Below, piece by piece: positions 1 through 6,535 of a stretch of DNA of 16,409 nucleotides (position 1 is its first letter; each line of letters opens with the position of its first letter). The translations under genes and the position numbers were made by a program. Source of the stretch: JANYCG01 sp031386665 (lineage in GTDB: Bacteria; Pseudomonadota; Gammaproteobacteria; Burkholderiales; Burkholderiaceae_C); contig JANNCN010000135.1 in the NCBI GenBank assembly GCA_031386665.1, positions 1 through 16,409 on the forward strand, read 5' to 3'. Below the pieces are notes generated by a model. It did not search any database, was not told where the DNA came from, and saw only the letters and a list, made by a program, of their open reading frames with translations.

Positions 1-462
1 GCAGAGCGCATTAACCAGCTTGCACCCGACATGATCATTGTGGATGCCGAAAGCGAAGCCCGCGACGCGCTGGAACATGTGGTGCTGGCCACCCGCGATG
101 CGCGCCGCCCAATTGTCATGTTCACCAATGACAACGACACCTCGAACGTGAAGGCCGCTGTGGCGGCAGGCGTGTCGGCTTACATTGTGGCGGGCCTGTC
201 CAGCGAGCGAATTCGCCCCATTTTGGACGTGGCCATGGCCCGCTTTCAGCACGAGCAGGCGCTGCGCGATGAATTGGCGAGCACCAAAATAGAACTGCAC
301 GACCGCAAGGTCATTGACCGCGCCAAAGGCCTGCTGATGGCACGGCAAAACCTGACCGAACAAGTCGCCTATGACCGCCTGCGCAAAGCCGCCATGAGCA
401 AAGGCCTGAAGTTGGTCGATGTCGCCCAGCGCATGCTGGACGTAGAAGATCTGCTGACCTGA
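1..462 (+). CDS. nasT: NasT-like ANTAR-domain transcription antiterminator (5' truncated)
   Basis: The reading frame is open from the first base, so the gene begins outside the window; 153 codons are visible, and roughly 40 residues of a typical ~190-residue NasT are missing. The first ~80 residues look like a receiver-type domain (IIVDAES, with the Asp at the usual phospho-acceptor strand). The last ~65 residues form the ANTAR three-helix domain, with the typical RAKGLLM stretch and the AYDRLRKAAM helix. ANTAR proteins bind paired hexaloop hairpins in leader RNA and prevent termination. In the known NasS-NasT systems the nitrate-binding NasS sequesters NasT until nitrate or nitrite arrives; nasS would be expected just upstream. 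The gene lies directly before a leader that carries such hairpins (550-602) and a terminator (614-677), which strongly supports the role. Ends with TGA at 460-462. Confidence 0.9.
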   Translation, partial: AERINQLAPDMIIVDAESEARDALEHVVLATRDARRPIVMFTNDNDTSNVKAAVAAGVSAYIVAGLSSERIRPILDVAMARFQHEQALRDELASTKIELHDRKVIDRAKGLLMARQNLTEQVAYDRLRKAAMSKGLKLVDVAQRMLDVEDLLT

Positions 463-476
463 AGTCAAGAGGGCAA

Positions 477-493
477 TGCACCGCAGCCGTGCC
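477..493 (+). promoter_or_regulatory. Candidate NtrC (NtrC/GlnG) binding site upstream of nrtA
   Basis: The 17-bp stretch TGCACCGCAGCCGTGCC follows the NtrC pattern TGCAC-N7-GTGCA with one outer mismatch and a poor inner pair. Its centre (485) is 37 bp before the GG of the sigma-54 promoter, about -62 from the predicted transcription start. The much better site before nirB has exactly the same spacing, which is the main reason to believe this one. Confidence 0.5.
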
Positions 494-520
494 TGATTCA
501 ACCTGCTCAGATTTTCAAAC

Positions 521-535
521 TGGCACAGAGTTTGC
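521..535 (+). promoter_or_regulatory. Sigma-54 (-24/-12) promoter of the nrtABD operon
   Basis: TGGCACAGAGTTTGC matches the sigma-54 consensus TGGCAC-N5-TTGC at every defined position. The GG (522-523) and GC (534-535) are separated by the required 10 bases. The transcript should start near 547, which puts the ANTAR hairpins at its extreme 5' end. This implies activation by a bacterial enhancer-binding protein, presumably NtrC under nitrogen limitation. Confidence 0.85.
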
Positions 536-549
536 GTAACAGTTCACAA

Positions 550-602
550 GACCCATGAAGGTCAACTGATGCACCTCACCCAATGGCGGGTGAACAGCAT
601 CA
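550..602 (+). promoter_or_regulatory. ANTAR-target leader RNA: two hexaloop hairpins upstream of nrtA
   Basis: Hairpin P2: an outer stem TGATGC (567-572) with GCATCA (597-602), a 3x3 internal loop, an inner stem TCACCC (576-581) with GGGTGA (588-593), and the hexaloop AATGGC (582-587). The loop has A at position 1 and G at position 4, the signature recognised by ANTAR proteins. Hairpin P1: stem GACC (550-553) with GGTC (560-563) and hexaloop CATGAA, with G at position 4 but C instead of A at position 1. P1 begins only a few bases after the predicted start of transcription. A tandem hexaloop pair directly before a terminator is the arrangement described for NasR/NasT control. An in-frame ATG at 583 lies inside the P2 loop and is not a credible start codon. 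Confidence 0.75.
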
Positions 603-613
603 AACCCAAGGAC

Positions 614-677
614 AAAGGCGTCCCCATCCGTTTGCCGCGTTACCCCAACGCAGCACCGTGATGTGGACGCCTTTTTT
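614..677 (+). terminator. Regulated intrinsic terminator (attenuator) in the nrtA leader
   Basis: A perfect 10-bp stem pairs 614-623 (AAAGGCGTCC) with 665-674 (GGACGCCTTT), and the T run continues to 677. The 41-base interior holds a second small hairpin, GCGTT (637-641) with AACGC (647-651). The structure ends only 25 bases before the nrtA start codon and follows the ANTAR hairpins by 11 bases. It is therefore best read as the terminator that NasT must overcome for nrtABD to be expressed. Confidence 0.8.
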
Positions 678-702
678 GTTTTTCAACTTTAGAAAGATCG
701 CC

Positions 703-1956
703 ATGACCGACCTGCTTCAAACGAAATTTGGCCGCCGCGCAGTGCTGCAATCTGCAGCGATTGGTGCCATTGGAATCAACCCCGCTTTGCGTGCCGCCGT
801 GTACGCGCAGGGCTCCGACAAACCCGAGAAAGAAGAGGTCAAAATTGGCTTCATTCCGCTGACCGACTGCGCCAGCGTGGTGATGGCGTCCGTGTTGGAA
901 TTTGACAAGAAATACGGCGTCAAAATAATTCCCACCAAAGAGGCCAGCTGGGCCGGTGTGCGCGACAAATTGGTGACCGGTGAAATCGACTTTGCGCACG
1001 TTCTGTATGGCCTGATTTACGGCGTGCACTTGGGTGTGGGCGGTGCCAAAAAAGACATGGCCGTGTTGATGACCCTGAACAACAACGGCCAAGCCATTAC
1101 TTTAAGCAAAAAGCTGGCGGACAAAGGCGCGGTAGACGGCACGGGCCTTGCCAAACTGATGGCCGCCGAGAAGCGTGAATACACCTTTGCGCAGACCTTT
1201 CCCACCGGCACGCACGCCATGTGGCTGTACTACTGGATGGCTGCGCATGGCATCAACCCGATCAAAGACGCCAAAGTCATCACGGTGCCGCCCCCGCAAA
1301 TGGTGGCCAACATGCGGGTGGGCAACATGGACGGCTACTGCGTGGGCGAGCCATGGAACCACCGCGCGATCATTGACGGCATCGGCGTCACCGCGGCCAC
1401 CACCCAGGACATCTGGAAGGACCACCCCGAAAAGGTGCTGGGTGCCACGGGCGAGTTCGTCAAAAAGTACCCCAACACGGCCCGCGCGGTGACTGCCGCT
1501 ATTTTGGAAGCCAGCCGCTGGATTGACTCGGGCCTGGCCAACAAAAGCAAAATGGCTGAAACCATTGCCGACAAATCGTATGTGAATACCAGCGTGGACG
1601 CCATCAACCAGCGCATTTTGGGGCGCTACCAGAACGGTATGGGCAAGACCTGGGACGACCCCAACTACATGAAGTTTTACAACGAAGGCGCGGTGAATTT
1701 CCCGTACCTGTCCGACGGCATGTGGTTTTTAACGCAACACAAGCGCTGGGGCATGCTCAAAGAGCACCCCGACTACCTGACCGTGGCCCAGCAGATCAAC
1801 CAGGTTGACATTTACAAGCAAGCGGCGGTCGCGTCCAAAACGCCAGTACCCAAGGATTTGATGCGCACGTCCAAATTCATGGACGGTGTGGTGTGGGACG
1901 GCAAAGATCCCAAAAAATACGCTGATGGATTCAAGATTTCAGCGTCGGTCGCCTGA
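703..1956 (+). CDS. nrtA: Nitrate/nitrite ABC transporter, periplasmic substrate-binding protein
   Basis: A 417-residue protein of the NrtA/CmpA family, the periplasmic receptor that hands nitrate or nitrite to the membrane importer. The N-terminus has a twin-arginine-like signal (KFGRRAVLQ, R11-R12), a hydrophobic stretch and a plausible cleavage site after VYA (residue 35), so export by Tat is likely. Family-typical stretches follow: IGFIPLTDCASVVMA, DFAHVLYGL, TFPTGTHAMWLYYW and GYCVGEPWN. An in-frame extension back to 583 is possible, but that ATG lies in a leader RNA loop and the extension would run through the terminator. The ATG at 703 has an AGAAAG ribosome site six bases upstream and gives a proper signal peptide. 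First gene of nrtA-nrtB-nrtD; expression is probably gated by sigma-54/NtrC and by NasT antitermination. NrtA is also a relative of the sensor NasS, but the export signal argues for the transport subunit. Confidence 0.92.
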   Translation: MTDLLQTKFGRRAVLQSAAIGAIGINPALRAAVYAQGSDKPEKEEVKIGFIPLTDCASVVMASVLEFDKKYGVKIIPTKEASWAGVRDKLVTGEIDFAHVLYGLIYGVHLGVGGAKKDMAVLMTLNNNGQAITLSKKLADKGAVDGTGLAKLMAAEKREYTFAQTFPTGTHAMWLYYWMAAHGINPIKDAKVITVPPPQMVANMRVGNMDGYCVGEPWNHRAIIDGIGVTAATTQDIWKDHPEKVLGATGEFVKKYPNTARAVTAAILEASRWIDSGLANKSKMAETIADKSYVNTSVDAINQRILGRYQNGMGKTWDDPNYMKFYNEGAVNFPYLSDGMWFLTQHKRWGMLKEHPDYLTVAQQINQVDIYKQAAVASKTPVPKDLMRTSKFMDGVVWDGKDPKKYADGFKISASVA

Positions 1957-2024
1957 TTCGAACCCACTTTTTCGAAGCCTGCTTTTTTTCGCCTACTTTT
2001 CACCTTTTGAACAGGGAGAACATC

Positions 2025-3002
2025 ATGGTCAGTGCAGTTTTTCACAGCCCCTGGGGGCCGACAGGGTCTGAAATGGCCGTCAAACCCATCGCGGCAGCAG
2101 CCAGCAATGGGTCTGGCGTCTCATCATCATTCAACGCGGCCAAAGACGCGGCGGCCAACGGCGTTGCAGAAGCCGTGGTCAATGATTCAAAACCCGACCC
2201 CTTGCCTCGCGTGCCCATCAACTGGCGGGGCTTGGCCTTGCAAGTCCTGCCGCCCCTTTTTGGCTTGGCGTTGCTGGTAGGCATTTGGGCGCTGGTGTCA
2301 ATTTCGACAGCCAGCAGCATCCCCTCGCCGCTAGAAACTTTCAAACAGGCGGTGGTGGTGTTCCGCGACCCGTTCTACCGCAAGGGCCCCAATGACCAAG
2401 GCGTAGGCTGGAACATTTTGATGTCACTGGAGCGGGTGGCTTTGGGCTTTGGCATGGCGGCAGCGGTGGGCATTCCGGCAGGCTTCATGATTGGGCGCTT
2501 CACCTTTTTAAGCCGTATGTTCAACCCGCTCATCAGCCTGTTGCGCCCAGTGTCGCCATTGGCTTGGTTGCCTATTGGTCTGCTGGTGTTCAAAGGGGCT
2601 AACCCAGCGGCCATTTGGACGATTTTTATCTGCTCCATCTGGCCGATGATCATCAACACGGCGGTTGGCGTGCAGCGTGTGCCGCAAGACTATTTGAACG
2701 TGGCCCGCGTGCTGAATTTGAGCGAATGGAAGATCGTCACCAAAATCCTATTTCCTGCCGTGCTGCCCTACATGCTCACTGGCGTGCGCCTGGCCGTAGG
2801 CACCGCCTGGCTGGTGATTGTGGCGGCAGAAATGCTGACGGGCGGCGTGGGTATAGGTTTTTGGGTGTGGGACGAGTGGAACAACCTGAACGTCAAAAAC
2901 ATCATCATTGCGATTTTTGTGATCGGCATTGTGGGCTTGGTTCTGGAATTCGCGCTGATCAAAATTGCCAGTGCCTTCACATTTGAAGAGGTGAAATCAT
3001 GA
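2025..3002 (+). CDS. nrtB: Nitrate/nitrite ABC transporter permease
   Basis: A 325-residue inner-membrane permease of the NrtB/SsuC type. About 65 N-terminal residues rich in Ala, Ser and Asn look disordered; hydrophobic segments start at LALQVLPPLFGLALLVGIWALV. The cytoplasmic EAA-like loop that docks the ATPase is visible around VARVLNLSEWKIVTKILFP, followed by LP and further membrane helices. The frame can be extended to a TTG at 2007, but AGGGAGA (2013-2019) lies five bases before ATG 2025, so that start is preferred; ATG 2073 would remove 16 more residues of the unstructured tail. The 68-bp gap after nrtA holds a weak TTCGAA inverted repeat followed by a T run, perhaps a partial terminator that lowers nrtB relative to nrtA. 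The stop overlaps the next gene by four bases (ATGA), indicating translational coupling. Confidence 0.92.
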   Translation: MVSAVFHSPWGPTGSEMAVKPIAAAASNGSGVSSSFNAAKDAAANGVAEAVVNDSKPDPLPRVPINWRGLALQVLPPLFGLALLVGIWALVSISTASSIPSPLETFKQAVVVFRDPFYRKGPNDQGVGWNILMSLERVALGFGMAAAVGIPAGFMIGRFTFLSRMFNPLISLLRPVSPLAWLPIGLLVFKGANPAAIWTIFICSIWPMIINTAVGVQRVPQDYLNVARVLNLSEWKIVTKILFPAVLPYMLTGVRLAVGTAWLVIVAAEMLTGGVGIGFWVWDEWNNLNVKNIIIAIFVIGIVGLVLEFALIKIASAFTFEEVKS

Positions 3003-3838
3003 GCGACAACTTGACGACCAAGTACATCGAGATTCAGGGCGTACAACAAACTTTCAAAACCCAAAAAGGGCCGTTTTGCGCACTGCAAAGCGTGAACTTG
3101 ACGGTGGCGAAAGGCGAGTTTGTAACGTTGATTGGCCACTCCGGCTGCGGCAAGTCGACTTTGCTCAACTTGATAGCCGGGTTGACGATGCCAACCCAGG
3201 GCAGTCTGATCTGCGCCAACCGCGAAATTGCAGGGCCGGGGCCTGATCGCGCTGTGGTGTTTCAAAACCACTCGCTGTTGCCCTGGCTCACCTGTTTTGA
3301 AAACGTGCATCTGGCGGTTGAGCGCGTTTTTGGTGCAGCCAACAAAAGCACCGGGGCACCAGCCGAGAGCAAAGCCCAATTGAGAGCCCGCACCGACGCC
3401 GCCCTGGCCATGGTGGGCCTGACCGCAGCGGCCCAAAAGCGCCCTGGTGAAATATCGGGCGGCATGAAGCAGCGCGTTGGCATTGCCCGGGCGCTGTGCA
3501 TGCAGCCCAAAGTGTTGTTACTGGACGAGCCCTTTGGCGCGCTGGATGCGCTGACCCGCGCCAAGCTGCAAGACGAGTTGCTGGCCATTGTGGCCACCAC
3601 GCAAAGCACCGTGGTGATGGTGACGCACGATGTCGACGAGGCGGTGCTGCTGTCCGACAAGATCGTGATGATGACCAATGGGCCGGCAGCAACGATTGGT
3701 GAAGTTTTGGAGGTGCCGTTGGTGCGCCCGCGGGATCGGGTGGCGTTGGCGAACAACCCGCTGTACCAGTTGTACAGAAGGACCGTTTTGGACTTTTTGT
3801 ACCGAAGGCAGGGGCATGTGGAGAAGCAGGTGGCATAA
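2999..3838 (+). CDS. nrtD: Nitrate/nitrite ABC transporter ATP-binding protein
   Basis: A 279-residue ABC ATPase that powers nitrate/nitrite import with NrtA and NrtB. All nucleotide-binding motifs are intact: Walker A GHSGCGKST (46-54), Q-loop Gln89, signature SGGMKQ (153-158), Walker B VLLLDE (172-177), D-loop ALD (181-183) and switch His210. It carries only the ATPase domain, so it corresponds to cyanobacterial NrtD or Klebsiella NasD and not to NrtC, which has an extra substrate-binding domain; annotations of this family often use nrtC and nrtD interchangeably. An insertion rich in Ala, Lys and Ser (about 112-130) separates the Q-loop from the signature helix. It overlaps nrtB by four bases, and one composite importer is probably built from two copies of this subunit. 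Confidence 0.92.
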   Translation: MSDNLTTKYIEIQGVQQTFKTQKGPFCALQSVNLTVAKGEFVTLIGHSGCGKSTLLNLIAGLTMPTQGSLICANREIAGPGPDRAVVFQNHSLLPWLTCFENVHLAVERVFGAANKSTGAPAESKAQLRARTDAALAMVGLTAAAQKRPGEISGGMKQRVGIARALCMQPKVLLLDEPFGALDALTRAKLQDELLAIVATTQSTVVMVTHDVDEAVLLSDKIVMMTNGPAATIGEVLEVPLVRPRDRVALANNPLYQLYRRTVLDFLYRRQGHVEKQVA

Positions 3839-3885
3839 GGGTTGCGTTTGGTTTTTTGAGTGACCCGGGCGAGAAGGTTGTTTTT

Positions 3886-4152
3886 TATTTGGGTTGTTGA
3901 TTGGCTTTTTGTTTCGCTTTTCCAGCGGGGAAGCCGAGTCTCGCCCCGGCGGGCGACTCACTTGTATTTTGCTTCGCCAAAAGAAAGTAAGCAAAGAAAA
4001 GGCGACCCGACAGTCTGGGTCCCTGCGCTAGCGCTTCGGGCAACTTGCGGTGCTCGAATTCCGCGGGGGCTTGCTCAAACTCGCCTACGGCTCAGACAGT
4101 CGCAAGCCCTGATCCGCTGAATCCTGCGCTCCTCAGCCCAGCCTGGACGGGG
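3886..4152 (+). repeat. Left arm of a large inverted repeat
   Basis: About 267 bp, matching the reverse complement of 4692-4956. The inner ~215 bp (3938-4152) differ from the partner at only about nine positions by eye; the outer ~50 bp are more diverged. No transposase or other gene lies inside. Short open frames here (such as 3860-4120) keep a peptide resembling SPKESKQRKGDP, which I recall as a frequent spurious 'hypothetical protein' in related genomes, so this is probably a dispersed repeat family. Confidence 0.85.
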
Positions 4153-4691
4153 AAGTCGGGGTCAGGGGATCGGGTGCAGCGACCGGAGGCCGAAGACCGA
4201 AGCCCACTCGAACGCGCCATGGCGCGTCCTTGGCTGAGTGGTTGGCTTGGCGGCGGTGACGGGCGAGCAAGCGTGACGAGCTAACGAACTGACAACTGAC
4301 GAGCTGACGTGACGCGCCGGAGGAATACGCCGCAGGGTTGCGAGTTGTCTGGAGCCGGGCTGGAGTGCAATTCGAGCCGTGTTGCGGTCAGATTCATTTG
4401 CTATATTATTTATAGCAAACTATTGATATTATTTGAGAGCTAGAGGCGTTTTTTATTCATATTTTGGCAAAAACAGCGATTTTGACGATCAATATACCCA
4501 TATTGGGTATTTAAATGGTTTTTTTGACCCTTTTGTGCTTTTTTGACAATTCAAGCTGCTGCCTCGTGCTAACAGCTCGAAATTGACAGAAAAATCAGAA
4601 CTTCAAAACTTCAAAGCTACAAGGTTTCAGCACCCAGGAAGTCCAGAAGTCCAGAAGGCCGCCCCCCGGAAGTCCTGCCTTCGCCCCCAAC
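4153..4691. other. Non-coding centre between the inverted-repeat arms
   Basis: About 540 bp without a credible gene on either strand. The left half is GC-rich and contains a perfect 16-bp palindrome ACGCGCCATGGCGCGT (4212-4227) and loosely repeated ctgacgag/ctaacgaa words (about 4274-4316). The right half turns AT-rich (about 4390-4620). It carries a 9-bp hairpin TTTGCTATA-ttatt-TATAGCAAA (4397-4419), a type common in Comamonadaceae intergenic DNA, and a short tandem repeat GAAGTCCA x2 (4638-4653). Confidence 0.6.
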
Positions 4692-4956
4692 CCCCGTCCA
4701 GGCTGGGCTGAGGAGCGCAGAAGTCAGCGGATCAGGGCTTGCGACTGTCTGAGCCGTAGGCGAGTTTGAGCAAGCCCCCGCTGAATTCGAGCACCGCAAG
4801 TTGCCCGAAGCGTAAGCGTAGGGACCCAGACTGCGGGTCGCCTTTTCTTTGCTTACTTTCTTTTGGCGAAGCAAAAGACAAGTGAGTCGCCTGCCGGGGC
4901 GAGACCCGGCCTCCTCGCCGGAAGAGCAAACCTAAAACCAATCAACAACCCAAATA
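4692..4956 (-). repeat. Right arm of the large inverted repeat
   Basis: About 265 bp, the inverted partner of 3886-4152. The matching core is 4692-4905. The sequence outside the pair is also loosely complementary in composition: GT-rich left of the left arm (3840-3930) and AC-rich right of this arm (4925-5100). The ancestral duplication may therefore have been longer. No clear target-site duplication can be seen. Confidence 0.85.
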
Positions 4957-5113
4957 GAACACCACAACCCGTCCCGCCGCAAAAGCAAAACCTCAAGCAA
5001 ACCAAACCCAAAATCGACTCCAAAATCCCCAAATCTCAACCAAGCCCCGTCAAAAGCACACCAAACCTCACCGACCCGGCCAGGCGTCAAGCCAACGATC
5101 CATTCCCTCTCCT
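4957..5113. other. AC-rich gene-free stretch between the repeat and the transporter promoter
   Basis: The + strand is strikingly rich in A and C and poor in G and T, for example the run of caaa/ccaa words between about 4975 and 5085. A frame is open (4863-5144), but its product would be a low-complexity Lys/Pro/Asn/Gln peptide without a ribosome site. I see no gene, RNA gene or terminator here. Confidence 0.5.
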
Positions 5114-5132
5114 GGTGCACCCTTGCTGCACC
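5114..5132 (+). promoter_or_regulatory. Inverted repeat of NtrC-like half-sites upstream of the MFS transporter
   Basis: GGTGCA (5114-5119) and TGCACC (5127-5132) form a perfect inverted repeat around seven bases, followed by another GCACCA (5133-5138). The words are those of an NtrC site, but the half-sites face the opposite way from the usual TGCACC-N5-GGTGCA, so binding is uncertain. The position, about 110 bp before the predicted start of transcription, would suit an enhancer. Confidence 0.3.
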
Positions 5133-5207
5133 GCACCAATTTGATCCGTCCCACTACATCATCTCCCTGAAAAAGGGCGCAAGTACCGCGCAAGGTGCGC
5201 CCCAAAC

Positions 5208-5222
5208 TGGCACGGTTCTCGC
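5208..5222 (+). promoter_or_regulatory. Sigma-54 promoter of the MFS nitrate transporter gene
   Basis: TGGCACGGTTCTCGC: a perfect -24 element and a -12 element with one change (TCGC for TTGC). GG (5209-5210) and GC (5221-5222) are 10 bases apart. Transcription should begin near 5234, leaving a short leader of about 36 bases without an attenuator. It controls the transporter alone, separately from nrtABD. Confidence 0.7.
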
Positions 5223-5269
5223 ACTATCACAGTGAACACTTTTCGCTTCATCACCCGAGGACTCACTCC

Positions 5270-6496
5270 ATGGCGACTCAGCCAAGCTACTTTCGAACCT
5301 TTCTAAGGGCTGGGCACGCCCCCACACTTGGCGCGGCGTTTTTCTATTTCATGTTTTCGTGCGCCATCTGGGTCATGAACGGCACCATGGCGCCTTTCAT
5401 CTCCGAAACTTACAGCCTGACACCCGCGCAAAAGGGATTGATGTTGTCCATCCCGATCTTCGCGGGCGCCTTGATGCGGTTTCCGCTGGGCATATTGGCC
5501 CAGTACATTGGCCGCAAAAACGCCACGCTGGTCGAAATGGGCGGCATCGCCATCGCCCTTCTATTTGGTTACTTTTTTGTCGACTCTTTCAACGACTTGC
5601 TGGCAATGGGCGTGCTGTTGGGCATTGCCGGTGCCAGTTTTGGCGTGGCATTGTCATTGGGCTCAGGCTCGTTCCCGCCACGCTACAAAGGCCTGGCCAT
5701 GGGCTTGGTGGGTGCGGGAAATGTGGGCACTGCCGTGTCTGCACTGCTGGCCCCGCCGCTGGCGCAGGCCTTCGGCTGGCAAGCTGTCTACGGTATTGCC
5801 GCCGTGGCAGTGCTGGTACCCATCGTCGTGATGATCGTCTTTGCCCAGGAGCCGCCCGACCTGGACAAACATGCCAGCTTCAAGGAGCACATTGCCTGCC
5901 TGTTTGAGAAAGACGGCTGGGCTTTCAGCCTCATTTACGCGGTCACTTTTGGCGGTTTCATCGGCTTGGTCACCTTTTTGCCGAGCTACTTTTACGACCA
6001 GTTTGGCGTCTCTAAAGTACAGGCCGGGCAACTGACCATGCTGGCAGCTTTCATGGGTGCAGCGCTGCGCGTCTTTGGCGGCTGGTTGTCAGACCATTGG
6101 GGCGGCGTCAACACGCTGACGGGTGTTTTGGCAGTGGTCACTGTCACTTTGGTGCTGTGCGGGCTGGCAGAAAAATCTCTGCCCGTCACCATGCTGCTGT
6201 TTCTCATCTGTTTTGCAGCGTTGGGGGCAGGCAATGGCGCGCTGTTTCAATTGGTGCCATTGCGCTGGCCGCTGACCACGGCGGTGGCGGGGTCAATGAT
6301 TGGCGAAGTGGGTGCTTTGGGCGGCGGCTTAATTCCCAACGCCATGGGTTTGAGCAAGCAATACGCGGGCACTTACCTGTGGGGGTTTGTGGGTTTTGCA
6401 GTTTGCGCCGCAGCCATGTTGTTTTTGCTGCGCTTCATGCAAATTCGCTGGACTCGCACCTGGGCAGAGAAAGGCGGGCGGGCACGTCTTGCCTGA
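5270..6496 (+). CDS. narK: Nitrate/nitrite MFS transporter (NarK/NasA family)
   Basis: A 408-residue, about 12-helix major facilitator of the nitrate/nitrite porter family. Two glycine-rich nitrate signatures are clear: GLVGAGNVGTAVSAL (145-159) in the first half and LGAGNGALFQLVP (318-330) in the second. The two substrate-binding arginines known from E. coli NarK appear as Arg70 (GALMRFPLG) and Arg267 (GAALRVFGG). The protein is slightly shorter than NarK and lacks any fusion. ATG 5270 is chosen because GAGGA lies eight bases upstream; an in-frame start at 5195 would lie ahead of the predicted transcription start at about 5234. With the nearby nitrate and nitrite reductases the role is assimilatory uptake, and it could also export surplus nitrite. 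The name nasA is often used for this gene, but here it would clash with the reductase. Confidence 0.93.
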   Translation: MATQPSYFRTFLRAGHAPTLGAAFFYFMFSCAIWVMNGTMAPFISETYSLTPAQKGLMLSIPIFAGALMRFPLGILAQYIGRKNATLVEMGGIAIALLFGYFFVDSFNDLLAMGVLLGIAGASFGVALSLGSGSFPPRYKGLAMGLVGAGNVGTAVSALLAPPLAQAFGWQAVYGIAAVAVLVPIVVMIVFAQEPPDLDKHASFKEHIACLFEKDGWAFSLIYAVTFGGFIGLVTFLPSYFYDQFGVSKVQAGQLTMLAAFMGAALRVFGGWLSDHWGGVNTLTGVLAVVTVTLVLCGLAEKSLPVTMLLFLICFAALGAGNGALFQLVPLRWPLTTAVAGSMIGEVGALGGGLIPNAMGLSKQYAGTYLWGFVGFAVCAAAMLFLLRFMQIRWTRTWAEKGGRARLA

Positions 6497-6507
6497 CCTA
6501 CCGGCTC

Positions 6508-6533
6508 AGGGTTAGGGTTACGTTTAGGTTCAG
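6508..6533. repeat. Short TTAGGG-like run between convergent genes
   Basis: CAGGGTTAGGGTTACGTTTAGGTTCAG contains about three degenerate GGGTTA units between the stop codons of the MFS gene and the hydrolase. This 39-bp convergent gap shows no convincing terminator; only a weak CCTGA/TCAGG pair (about 6492-6510) is visible. Confidence 0.3.
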
Positions 6534-6535
6534 AA

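Noticed and set aside
583..702. N-terminal extension of nrtA from ATG 583
   Set aside because: The ATG is inside the hexaloop of the ANTAR hairpin and the extension would span the intrinsic terminator; ATG 703 has a ribosome site and yields a proper Tat-like signal.
2007..2024. TTG start of nrtB at 2007
   Set aside because: The ribosome site AGGGAGA lies downstream of it and is correctly spaced for ATG 2025.
2768..3436. 222-residue open frame opposite nrtB/nrtD
   Set aside because: Shadow of two well-supported transporter genes with no recognisable domain.
3860..4284. Small open frames in the left repeat arm
   Set aside because: They arise from repeat DNA, lack ribosome sites, and the same peptide reappears on the opposite strand in the right arm (4617-4941).
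4153..4691. Insertion sequence with terminal inverted repeats
   Set aside because: No transposase frame of useful length on either strand and no target duplication, so it is listed as repeats only.
4863..5144. 93-residue Lys/Pro/Asn-rich open frame
   Set aside because: Follows from the AC-rich composition; no start signal and no similarity I recognise.
5195..5269. Longer MFS transporter from 5195
   Set aside because: It would begin before the predicted sigma-54 transcription start (~5234), and the added residues are not transporter-like.
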